Assembly: GCA_011317545.1 (NCBI GenBank)
Contig: WUJK01000009.1
Location: 2,046,001-2,110,000, forward strand
DNA: 64,000 nt
Reading direction: 5' to 3'
From: Coniella vitis
Lineage: Eukaryota > Ascomycota > Sordariomycetes > Diaporthales > Schizoparmaceae
Shown here: positions 7,813-18,536 of the stretch, one piece after another
How positions within the stretch are numbered: position 1 is the first letter of the stretch
Layout: each line of letters starts with the position of its first letter
Made by a program: the position numbers and the translations under genes
Notes under the pieces: model-generated
The model's input: the letters and a program-made list of their open reading frames with translations, nothing else
Database searches by the model: none
What the model was told of the DNA's origin: nothing

Positions 7813-9288
7813 ATGGCTTCTTCTTCCAAACCACCCGTCTCCTTCATCGGCCTCGGCGCCATGGGCTTCGGCATGGCCACCCACCTGCTGCAGGAAGGCT
7901 TCCCCGTCACCGGCTTCGACGTCTACCCGCCCACCCTCGACCGCTTCCGGCACCACGCCCAGTCGATCTCAACCGCCCACCCCCTCGCTGCCCAGGCCTC
8001 CACAGCCTCCAGCCCCTCCTCCGCGGTCCAACACACCCCCTTCGTCGTCTGCATGGTCGCCACCGCCGCCCAAGCCCACGCCGTGCTCTTCTCCGAGCCC
8101 GGTCCTGCCGTTGCCTCTCTGCCCCCAAACGCCACGCTCCTCCTCTGCTCGACCGTCCCCTGCGCCTACATCCGCGACACCCTCGCCCCCGCCCTCGCCG
8201 CAGCCGGCCGCCGCGACGTCCTCCTTGTCGACGCGCCCGTCTCGGGCGGCCGTCTCCGCGCTGCCGACGGGACCCTCTCCATCATGGCCGCGGGCAGCCC
8301 CGCGGCCCTCGACACGGCCCTGCCGCTGCTGCGCGCCATGGCAAGCCCCGACCGGCTGTACATTGTGCAGGGCGGCCTAGGCGCGGGGAGTAACCTGAAA
8401 ATGTGCCACCAGGTGCTGGCCGCGACGCAGATCCTCGCTGCGAGCGAGGCGCTGGGGCTCGCCACGCACCTGGGCGTGGATCTGCGGCGGACGGCCGAGG
8501 TGGTCGCGGCGTCGCGGGGCGCGAGCTGGATGTTTGAGAATCGGGGCCCGCGGATTTTGGCGGAGGCTGAGGCGGAGGCTGAGGAGCAAGGGATGAGGGG
8601 CAGGAGGAGGAGTGAGAGCGTGGCGAGTGCGGTGAGCATCATCTTGAAGGACGCGGGCATCATCACGTCCGAGGCGCGGCGGTGTGGGTTCCCCGCGCTG
8701 TTGACGAGTGTGGCGGAGCAGGTGTACTTGACGGCGTTTGGGCGCGGCTGGGGAGGTGACGATGATGGGAGCTTGGTGAGGGTGTATGTGGAAGGGGCGC
8801 GGCGTGCTGGGTCGGCCAAGGCTGGAGGAGAAGGAGAAGAAGAAGAAGAAGGGAGAGGAGAGGAGGAGAGGATGGAGCTCGTGGTGGACTTGCTGGAGGG
8901 CATCCATCTCTGCGCAGCGGCCGAGACGATTGCGTTTGCACAGCACGTGGGGCTCGACCTGGAGCAGGTGTACGAGTGCTCTGTGAATGCTGCGGGTGGG
9001 AGCCGTGTCTTTGCGAGCGTGGCTCGGGACATGATTCGGGTGTGCAAGGGCGAGGAGGCTGTCGGCCTTGGGGATGACATGGGCCAGGACGGCCAGCAAG
9101 GGCTGCGGGTGGCTGCTGCGAGGCTCCAGGCCGTTGTGGATGAGGCGCAACGGCGCAGGTGCCCGCTCTTTCTGGGCAGCCAGGCGTTGAACTTGGTGAG
9201 ACTGGCGCTCGCCAGGGCGGAGAAGGAGGCGGCGGGTGAGTCTCGAGCCGTGCCTCGGACAGCTGTGTTGAGGGCTTGGGTAGCATGA
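7813..9288 (+). CDS. 6-phosphogluconate / beta-hydroxyacid dehydrogenase-like protein (L-threonate dehydrogenase-like)
   Basis: This single-exon gene encodes 491 aa. The N-terminal Rossmann domain has FIGLGAMGFGMA (dinucleotide loop GLGAMG, residues 13-18). The substrate loop DAPVSGG (140-146) and the catalytic lysine in NLKMCHQ (Lys196) are those of the 3-hydroxyisobutyrate / L-threonate dehydrogenase family. Family members are usually about 300 aa. Here the all-alpha C-terminal domain seems to be followed by a second copy: after an acidic linker (about residues 340-360) the segment LEGIHLCAAAETIAFAQHVG and the following VYECSVNAAGGSR repeat the pattern of NLKMCHQVLAATQILAASEALGLA and VVAASRGASW. 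The second copy lacks the catalytic lysine. The family oxidises beta-hydroxy acids such as L-threonate with NAD(P). The gene is divergent from the aldolase. Confidence 0.88.
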   Translation: MASSSKPPVSFIGLGAMGFGMATHLLQEGFPVTGFDVYPPTLDRFRHHAQSISTAHPLAAQASTASSPSSAVQHTPFVVCMVATAAQAHAVLFSEPGPAVASLPPNATLLLCSTVPCAYIRDTLAPALAAAGRRDVLLVDAPVSGGRLRAADGTLSIMAAGSPAALDTALPLLRAMASPDRLYIVQGGLGAGSNLKMCHQVLAATQILAASEALGLATHLGVDLRRTAEVVAASRGASWMFENRGPRILAEAEAEAEEQGMRGRRRSESVASAVSIILKDAGIITSEARRCGFPALLTSVAEQVYLTAFGRGWGGDDDGSLVRVYVEGARRAGSAKAGGEGEEEEEGRGEEERMELVVDLLEGIHLCAAAETIAFAQHVGLDLEQVYECSVNAAGGSRVFASVARDMIRVCKGEEAVGLGDDMGQDGQQGLRVAAARLQAVVDEAQRRRCPLFLGSQALNLVRLALARAEKEAAGESRAVPRTAVLRAWVA

Positions 9289-9571
9289 AGGGTCGTGTGA
9301 GTCCATGGCAATATATGATGGCCTGTGGAAGACAACTGGTTCGAAAGAGTCGCTGATATGTACTCGTATTATAACAACTATATGTCCTTGAAGAATATAA
9401 AAAGGGAAAAAAGGAAAAAGAAAACAGTGATGTTTAGCAGTATATGTTCAATTTGTTGACACCAAGTCAACCCAAAGAAGCAAGAAGAGAATATCCCAAG
9501 CCAAGTCCCTTATCCGTCACGACCAGTTCGTATACATCTGCCCGCTGATTCCAAGCCCGTCGAGGCGCTAT

Positions 9572-10898
9572 CTAGCAAGTAATGCCAGAAGGAACCTAAT
9601 CATTCTCACGTTAGCCGCGACTCGGTTCACAAATCACCACCAAGAAACTCACATTCGTGCAGACGTCCTTCTTGCTCGTGCCCGAGACCTTGACGCCGCT
9701 CCAGCTCCAGCCCGAGCACGAGCCCTTGCCGCAGTTGATCTCGATGTTTGCCGTCGCGCCGCTGGCCGTGGTGCCCGTGACGCCGTTGAGCGTGAGGCCG
9801 GTGATGGGGACGCCGGTCGTGGGGGAGTCGCCGTTGTATGCCTGCGTGACGAGCACGCCGTACTTGGAGATGTTGGACACTGTTGTTCGCTGTCAGCAGA
9901 GCCAGGCCAGGCCACGCCAGTCGGTTCACCGCTGGACTCGAAAACACTAGAGACTCACAGGTAATGCTCTCGTAGGTAATGTCGGAAACGGACCCCGTGG
10001 CGCCGGCAATGGTCTTGACGCGCACGCCGTTCTCCGAGTTCTGGATCTTGGACGACTTGAACGTCACGCCCTTGACCACATTGTCCGAGCGGCCGCCGAC
10101 ACTGCCGATCGACAAGCCGTGGCCGCCCGAGCACAGGCCGCCGGAAAAGACAATGTTCTACTCGGCGCGTCAGCCAGTCAGTCAGTCAAAGCCACCTCTT
10201 GGGATAAGATCAACAGAACAAGCACTCACCGTTCCAGAGTTGACGGCGACACAGTCATCCTGGTTGTAGCACGTGGCGCCCGTAATCGTCACGCCATCCG
10301 ACGAGCCAATGTCAAAGCAATCCGTGTTGTGCCCGCCCTTGGAGTCGCCGTCGCGCGCGTCGATCGTCACCTTGTTGAGCGTCAGATCCTCGGCGCCGTT
10401 GATGCTAAACACCTGGTGCGGCGGGTTGAGGATGTTGATGTTCTCAATCAGCGAGTTGCCCGTCAGGCCGTGCGCGTAAAAGAACTTGGGCTTCTTGACG
10501 CCCGAGTCGCCCTTGCCGTCCCACCACAGCGCGCCCTGCCCGTCGAGCACCGCGCCCGACGCGCCCGACACGGTGATGCCGCTGCCGCTGACCGACACCA
10601 GCGGGCCCTCCCACTCCGAGTGGCCCCATTTGGTCGTGCCCTCGAAGACGACCTTGGTGCCTGCCTTGAGGCCCGTCAGGTCGAGCGTCTGGCCCGCCGG
10701 CACCGTCAGCCCGTTGAGCGTGATGGTCGAGCAGCTGGCCTTGGAGGCCTTGGCGGCTGCCGCACCCGTGGTGCCGGTGAAGGTGCAGGCTGCGCGTTTG
10801 TCGAGGTCCATGCTGCTGGTGGTCGTGGTTGGCTCGGTGGCTGGGGCGGCAAGCACGGCGGTGAGGCCGGCCAGGAAGGTGAGGGATGCGAGCTGCAT
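9572..10898 (-). CDS. Secreted endopolygalacturonase, glycoside hydrolase family 28
   Basis: There are four exons: 10230-10898, 9959-10157, 9653-9879 and 9572-9595. Introns have consensus GTGAGT donors. The product is 372 aa. A signal peptide (MQLASLTFLAGLTAVLAAP) precedes a short propeptide ending in DKR, a Kex2-like site. The right-handed beta-helix domain carries all GH28 catalytic motifs in order: NTDCFDI, QDDCVAVNS (paired Asp), GGHGLSIGSVGG (His) and the substrate-binding RVKT. The enzyme hydrolyses alpha-1,4 linkages in de-esterified pectin outside the cell. The last exon is only 24 nt and encodes VPSGITC plus stop, supplying the conserved terminal cysteine. Retention of the last intron would replace this end with SFLVVICEPSRG. 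It fits a plant-litter or plant-associated lifestyle. Confidence 0.95.
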
Positions 10899-13800
10899 TT
10901 TGTTTTGGTGTTGAAGTGAGAGTGAGTGAGTGAGTGTAGTGAGTGTAGGATGAACGAGTCCAAGAACGAGTGTGTGTGTGTGTCAAAAGAGTGAAGGAAT
11001 CCGATGAGAGTGATGAGAATGGGAGAAAGAAGAATGTCGAGAGGCAGTCCCGTCCATGCCCTTTTATGGTGATGATGACGATGGATGCAGTCGTTGGCTT
11101 GCCACGGGTCGAGCCTCGCTCTCTTTGCCTCCACCCCCTTTGCCATCGTCAACCATCATTTCAAGGTTAATTTGAGAGCCGGCAAGTCCACGGCCGTACA
11201 CTCACTCCACATCATGGCCAAAATGCCGAGCAGTCCCAAAGGGTATGTTGTGAGCGAGCGAGGCTGAACTCTAACGCACCCCGGATACCTGCCTCTCGGG
11301 CCCACCGTTTTCCCAAAGAACCGTTGGACTTTTAAGAATAAGCACATGTGGGCTCAGCAGTCTAGAACAAAACACCAGGGGGGGGGCTCTTTTGGAATTT
11401 TCCCAACTGCTAAGATTGGTCTGCTGCTTCAGCCATACGGCTGGGTGGGGAGGAGGCATGGCCCAGCTCTTGTGCGAATAGCTTCGTATTATTGCGCGCT
11501 CCTCTTGGCACTCCCTTTGCCAAGCTTTGGGTGGGGTGGAAAAGTATGCAAAACGAACAAGTCTCTTATGCGGTGCGAGGTTGTGGAGATCACGCTTTTG
11601 TGGCTGGCTGGCTGACTTTCTTGTTGCTGCCACACAATGCCAACATATCTGTTGATTCCCATCAGGAGACGTTGGACCTAGGATCTTGTGAGCAGATGGG
11701 CAGCAAGACTAATCAAGACTATCTGTGGCATTGGAACGGCTGGATATCTTGTCTCTTTTGCTCTCTTTTCCGACACTCGCTTGTGGTCGCTCCGCCACGG
11801 ATAACTTATCCCGTCGATGTGGACGTCGTGGCACTGGAGAGAGGTAGGCCGGAAGATCACGAGCCTCCTCCTCCTCAGGTGATGGCAGATAGAAAAGCCC
11901 CCCCGAAAGAAACAACAAGAGAGAAGCAAGAAACATGGCAATGGCTAGCGGTTTCAGTGCTGGCATTTTGCCTTTTGGCTCCGCCCGCCCCTTTCAAATA
12001 ACCCAATCGCCCGAATAGGAATAGCGACCGCGACCTGCTACGTGCCATCTCAGCCTTTGGACGGAACCGCACACAGGGGCGTCGTGGTGGTCTCTTTTTC
12101 CACAGCGAAGCATGTTGTTGCTCGCCCTATTTCGGCGATACTTGCCGAGGGGCATCGGTTGTTTGCTTGGCAAATTGCGTGTTATTCGTTGTACATAGTA
12201 CTCGCTTAGTCAGAGTGTCAGATGACTAACCCCAGCCAGGTACATGTACTTAGTAAGCAAGTTGCCACTTGTATTCAACGTTGCCACTTGTATTCAGACT
12301 GTGAAATCCCAGCACGATAGAATTACTTTTTGAAAGACATATAATATACAATATATATATATATATACATCTATATATACAGTAGTACAGAGTCTGGAAA
12401 ACGAGTCCAACTGCTCTTTCTTCCACCAATGACTGTTTCTGCCAAGAGCAGGACGGAGGTTGCGAGCCGTATCGATTAGAGGATAAGGTTAATTCTAAGT
12501 TTGCGTGCGCCCACTTATCACTTTCCCTTTATGGGTCCCTGGTCAGCCAGCCTGGCTCTATAACAGAGCTCATTATCCAGATCACCGAAAAGGGGCCTCC
12601 CAGATATATCCTTGTGGCAGGTATCCTTGGAGGTGGCTGAGCCCATGCACACAAAGCGAAATGCAGTTGATATATGCCTTTCACGTCCAGCACGATGGTA
12701 GCTTTGGCTTCGAGCCTATCATTTCGGGAAATATTTGCTCCAATTCCCTCGTCAATGCTCGCTGAATTATTTCATGTATTGCAAGAACATATCACGCAGA
12801 TACAAACCAGCCGAGGGAAGTGGAGCGCCGGTATGGCTGCCAAGCGTGACAAGCAGTATCTTGCGTGATATTCTTGGTACTGACATGTCGGCGCAGAGAG
12901 TGTAGAGCTCGCTTGGCGAGGAGGGTGTTGGACTAGGGCTTGTGCAGTTGTTTGCCAGCACACCGAGCAAACCAGACGTGCAAACACTCTGCTATACCCC
13001 CTGGCCCCCCTGGAAATAGGAGTGTCAGTAATTCATCGCTTTGAAATCGTGTATCATGCATTCCAAGATTCAACTGTCTGATGTCTATCAGTAAAGTCAA
13101 GTGAACCTTGGTGAACGGAGAAGGACTCCAGGGAATTCCAAAGAGACATTGACCAGTATTTGATGCCCTTCAGCATAGCCACAAAACTGCCTGCAATTTG
13201 ACGGATGCCGCACAGCATTTCCTCCTGTTGTTCTCATCCTGCTGACTTGAGGGAAACCGACCGAGTTTCACAGCCCTAAGCAATCAATGACGGTTCTTAT
13301 GACTGCCATAATATAAGCAATTTGTAATATCAAAATCTCGTGTTTCTTTTATTTGTGCCGAGATCGTGTATCTCGGTCAGACAATCTGAAGTCCAGCATC
13401 ATTTCTGCCAATGAGCGGTACAGACATGGTAGGTCCCTTCCAGCAGCCCCTCGAGATGGCAATCTATGTCACGATTTTGGAATACTCTCGGGGATGATAT
13501 CTGTGGTAATGATTACTGAGGCTGCTTGTGCGATAGAGTAGCTTATGGGAGAAGGATGTATAACAGAGTTGGTATACTAGAACTATAGTGCATAGGTTTC
13601 ATCTTACTGTAAACCAATCCATTGTACTCAAAGCATCTGGCGATACCTTTTACTCCAAAGGCTGCGCTGATGAACGAAGTCGTGATCTCAGCCCACTCAT
13701 TTACCTTGAAAAGTTCATATTCTTGATCTCAGATCAGGTCAACAGTATAGCTAGAAGGGATTTCACACCACAAGAAGAGATATTGATAGTCAAGTATATA

Positions 13801-13994
13801 TATTAGCGTTCATATTTGACCCGTTTCAGCCTCACTCCCCAGCAAATCCTTTAACATATAGTTCAATCAGGATTCCTTTGTGCCGAAACCACATCTGTAC
13901 AACACCCACGCTCCATTCAATAGATTTTCATCTCAACTTCATAACAAGAGAGTTGCCTGTTCAAAGAAAAAGCTAGAGGTCCTTCCATTCGAAT
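10899..13994. other. 3.1-kb gene-poor spacer
   Basis: The left end is the polygalacturonase promoter and includes short (GAGT)n- and (GT)n-like runs around 10917-10983. A (TA)n run lies near 12350-12368. Longest open frames in either strand lack domain character and start or stop without splice or start context. I see no gene, tRNA or transposon here. Confidence 0.55.
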
Positions 13995-14606
13995 CTAGTC
14001 AGTAACTCCCGTCGGGGTCTCGCACAGGACGCCTTGCCCGAGCTGTAGTTTTGTCAGCGTTCTCGCGCTCCAAAGATTGGATAGATGGAACCCTGGGGGG
14101 GGGGGTTCCTTACAAGAGGCAGAACACAGCAACGAGCGCGTTGGCCACTGTGAGATGGGATGAAATGGGTTAGCATCAACTCATGAGCTGTTCCTCGAAT
14201 CCGAATATCTAACCACCATCCGGGGATTTAAACGAGAAAGTTTGGGCATTAGGTAGGAAGGAGAAGAAAAGAAAGGGAAAAAAAAAAAAAAAAAACCTCA
14301 CATTGCTGCACAGACTGCGCTAAAGTCATCTGCCGAGGTGGGTGTCGTAGGAGGGTCGGCGCAGTCGAGGTCTGCCACGCCCAAGACATCTGTGGCGCAA
14401 CACTCGGCGTTTCCATAGCTGTTGGTGTACAGTATTGTCACGTCAGTCTTTTTTTCTTTTGCGTGAATATCCCGAAGTGAGAGTCCAATAGAGTGAGACG
14501 CTATGACTTACAGCCCAGAGCAAGCAGTGTAATCTTGGCGCTGCTCAATGGGAGAAGCCAAGGCGATGCCCAGGAAGAGAGCAGTGATGATGGAGACGGT
14601 CTTCAT
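13995..14606 (-). CDS. Class II hydrophobin (secreted)
   Basis: I reconstruct four exons: 14512-14606, 14302-14418, 14114-14147 and 13995-14042. All introns have GT-AG ends, and the frame stays open to the stop at 13995. The 97-aa product starts with a signal peptide (MKTVSIITALFLGIALAS). It then shows the eight-cysteine class II pattern: C-x8-CC-x11-C-x16-C-x7-CC-x9-C, with CCATDVLGVADLDC and RCCVLPLLGQGVLC as the diagnostic blocks. Class II hydrophobins are small surface-active proteins that coat aerial hyphae and spores and assemble at air-water interfaces; they occur only in ascomycetes. A TATAAATA box (14756-14763 on the minus strand) lies 150 nt upstream of the ATG. Exon 3 is a 34-nt micro-exon, which is why no single frame shows this gene. 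An A20-like tract (about 14279-14295) lies in intron 2. Confidence 0.93.
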
Positions 14607-17600
14607 TATGGAGGTTGCTTGTACGAAATATGGCTTAGTGAAAGCGAATGCTGGGTACGTTTAGAGGCTCCAGAGTGTTTAGGAATGATGACAGAATTGC
14701 TTGATTCGAGGAGGCCAAGGGACGAAGAAGTCGAAAGTTGATAGAGAAAGAGATGTATTTATACTCGAGCTGGATATATATCACTCTAACAGACCCCCTT
14801 ATAACTGCCAACTCTCACCACGTTGTCGTCATTGGGATAGAGGGCAGCCATTAGAAGCCAATGTTCTTGCTGCCTGAGCCCTCGATCGACAGCCAATATC
14901 ACCCATGAACTCACCTTGGAAAACATATCCTACACCTCAGATCGTCATTGACAAGGGTCCAAATAAGGATATCAACAACGTGTGGGCTCTCCGAGCACTG
15001 CCCTCAGCCGTGATGCATCTCACACACGGGGCAGCCTGAAAGACCACACGCCATCCATCCAATCAAAGAGCTCACGGCGAGGGGGTGGAAGTCGGAGGCC
15101 CAGCCGGATCCGTCCATGATCAACCCCCATGGGCAAAAGCAACGGCTCTCCAGGTTAATAGAGAGTAGTGATTGAAAAGTTGGGCGAGGCAACTCCATAC
15201 AGCCGTTTTGTTGGATGTGCATATCTTCAGCAGACGCGTTTCTACAGTCCCCAAGTCTGGTAGCGAGAAGATCAAATGGCAGCTCCAGCCCAGCCACAGA
15301 ACATCCTGATTGGCAAGTTTGGGACCTGAGAGGAAGTTCACACTGTCGATCTGAACACAGAATCCCCTCAATATTTACCAAACCGGAACCATCTTATACT
15401 CTAGTGAACTTGTCCCCGGGAGCCTTATGGCAACTTTGTGCACACCAGCATAAAGAAAGACTCTTATCCGTCAGGGATATGCTATAGATTATGCGGCCCA
15501 GAAGAGGCCGCCGTTGTGAATATAGACATATATGATGCCTGTCTACGGATATACCGGTGAGGACAGATAATCTGTCCAACTATGCTATGATCAAAAGAGG
15601 TGCACACGATGTCAATCCACGGTAGCAAGCAGTAAGGATGAGCATATAAAACATGGATTAGAATGACAAAGCCGTGCGTAATACATAACGAACGGACAGA
15701 CTCCCTATCAAGCTATAGCCAGGAAACCACTACTGCAAGCCAATATTGCCCAAGTACCGTGAAAGAGTGCCAGTGACAAGCGCCCAGTTCAGGGCCTCGA
15801 TGCCAACTTCGCGACTGGAAGCACTCCTTGAACGGTGCCAGAATATCCCCCCTGTTGATCTCTTCCTCTGTTTTACATGCCGGTGGTCTGAATAAATCGT
15901 TAAAATGCCTGGTTCGCTTCCGTCATTGCTGGCTATATTCGTCTTATGATAACCATAAAAGCTGCCAACCTCCACCAAGTCTCGGCTCACAACATGCATC
16001 TCACCGCAGTCGTGACGTGCCCAGCTTTCTTCGAAACCCTGGTTTGGGAAATCCTCTTGAGGCGCAGTTGTGGCCACTCTCTGTTCTGTCCCGGAAAACT
16101 GTGGCAAATGCGTCCCTGGCCGGCGGCTGCTCATGCTATTTACAGCATCTTGTCCCAGAGTGCGTCCTCGTCCCATCACACTTTGCTGGAAACCAATCAA
16201 ATCCTCCGGACACCATACTCGCTGTACAGAGTATGTATCCACCCAGACCGGCGTGAGGAGGTGAGAGGCGAAAAAAAGCCCCCTGAGAAGCAGGGCATTG
16301 CAGAAGAGTCGAGGCAAGACGCCTGGGCGCTTACCGTCATCTATCTGCATGGGGAGGAGTAAATCATGCCCCTTTACGGCTGCTCAACCCCCTGGACCTT
16401 CCCCTGGAGAGAGTGCTGTCACCGTTGAAATGCAAGAAAGCTTGGCTTTTTTCAGATTTGGACATCTGTCGGGTCATATTCCAGGAACGATTCGATGGGA
16501 AGCCGGGGGGGAAAAAAGAAAAGACGTGTACATCAGTGATCTTCACTCATATCCAAGTCTATTGGCAACCACCACATTGGAATAGCGTAGCATCCTCACC
16601 TCGTATTGGATTTTTGCTTCTTTTCAGTGGCTTGAAGAGGTTTGTGATCGACCAATACTTTGCATACAAATGCAACAGCGGTTCAAATTCGTTCGGGGGA
16701 GATATTACATGGTTGGGATTGCGTAGTCGGAGAGCGACCATAGCCTCGTGGGACATCGAACCGATGATAGGTAGCATTATTGTCTCAAGCCTTGCCTGCA
16801 TCAAGTGCCGCCATATTTTTGACAGCCCTCGGCCTCCACGACATGCTGAGGAACCCACGTGTATATTGATATAACACATAGTCTGACACGCGACGCGCAT
16901 TGCAAAGCAACCGCACATGAGGCAACGAAAGATGTACTCTCCGAAAAGCAACCTGGTGCTGGCTTTTGCAATGAACATGCTTTGTCAGAAAAGCAGCAAA
17001 GTAACGTGCCACTTATACAATGCTAACCGAGATGCTACCATATAAGCGACAACTGAGCAGCTTCGATCGGGATACTGGACCAGTAGCAAGTCTGGGTTTT
17101 TTTTTTTTTCTTCTTTTTCCCTGTGGTTGTCTCGATGGATGTTCACGCTGATCATCCTCAGCAACATGATTGTGAGAAATCCAAAACTTTCGATAAGCTT
17201 ATTTCTTTCAAGTGATGAGAAATACAAGGACTAGCAAGTCAAGAGGACGTACGAGCACGCGGCATGAGTATTAAATATATATCATCGCAAAGTGTCAAGG
17301 TTGAAGCGCAACCACCAAAGTAAACCAAAAGCAGACACTCTATTCTGACCAAAGGAAAGAGAAAACGCATATTATCTCGTCTTTGAGCCGGCTTCAATAA
17401 CATGTAACACGATAATCCCCTCCGTTGATCCGGCTTACATCTATAACTTCACCGGTTCTGCGTAGTTGTAGGCTTCACGAAACATGGCAACACAGCCACG
17501 CTCAATGACCTAGTTTGTGACGACACGGATGCCCCAAGATAACCCCTATATGAGGCGATTACAACGCAGAATCGTGCATACAACGGGCCTCCTTCCAAGA

Positions 17601-18536
17601 CGACTTGGCATTGTCGAAAGATAAGGAAACCAAAAAGAAGCATAGTTGAGTATGCATCTTTGCCTGTCCCGATGAGGCAACACGTCCAACTCCAGTACTG
17701 GAAATGGTTCAACGGCTGGTTACGATTAATGTTCTTCACTATACTCATCTAACACACGTGAGTGACACCATCCTTGCCCGACGTTGCGATGCATCGAAGA
17801 CCACCAAACACAATACGACAAAACGCTACACACCAGTAAACATATACCCAACCCGTTCTGGCATTGATTTTCTTACCCTTGGCCCAATTCCTGCGTCCAG
17901 TGTAAGATATGCTGATGAACCGAGGGATGGTGCCTGGATTCCGCGCGGTACATCTATTCTACAGCTTCTCTGGTGCGAAACTATGTACCTTCTTTGGCGG
18001 CGCACGCCCGATGCCCAGATCAAGAGCGAATGGTTGGGGTGGCCTAGTCGCTAGAACAGGCTTGAGGCTCTCGAATTACGAAAGCCGAGACGGCCGATAT
18101 GAAGACAACTACCACTATACTACCTTCTTTGAGGGGCCAAGGGTCTCTGTGTGAATCCCAACACCCCTCGCCTCTTTGAATGCGGAGACTGCGTTTTGTA
18201 TGTAGGTTTGGCCATACTAAGTGACGGTGAAAGAATCCTGGTCAAAGATCAAGCTCTCGGCGGCGGAAATCGGCCTGCGTGGCCCATGTTATGGCGACAT
18301 TCAATACCTTGATGCATTTGTAATCGTACAGCCCAGATCGGCCTGTTTGCTTCCTTGCTTGCTTCTTTGAGTCCATGTCTATGTTGATGCTGATTTGGCA
18401 CGCTCCATAATTTACTAGTTTCTTGGTTTCCTGGCCTTCCCTAGCATCGACAAGGCGCCCCGTCAGACCCTTAATTTAGAATCAGCCCTACGCTTCCGCA
18501 ACAAGGACCAGTGTATGATCCGCTCCCAGTCATCCA
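14607..18536. other. 3.9-kb stretch without a recognisable gene
   Basis: After the hydrophobin promoter (to about 14800) I find no recognisable gene on either strand. The open frames (up to about 206 codons on the minus strand around 15730-16350) have no domain, no family resemblance and no convincing splice partners. Base composition is close to even, without the AT island seen at 3.1-3.5 kb. The right end is the 3' side of rpt5. Confidence 0.5.
14756..14763 (-). promoter_or_regulatory. TATA box of the hydrophobin gene
   Basis: TATAAATA is read on the minus strand, 150 nt upstream of the hydrophobin ATG, a usual distance for a fungal TATA element. Confidence 0.55.

Noticed and set aside
1666..9288. 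Reading the first 9 kb as a secondary-metabolite cluster
   Set aside because: There is no polyketide synthase, peptide synthetase, terpene cyclase or P450; the enzymes are sugar-phosphate types.
8166..9335. Minus-strand open frame of 389 codons opposite the 6PGDH-like gene
   Set aside because: Ser/Ala/Pro-rich antisense shadow; the plus strand encodes a complete family member.
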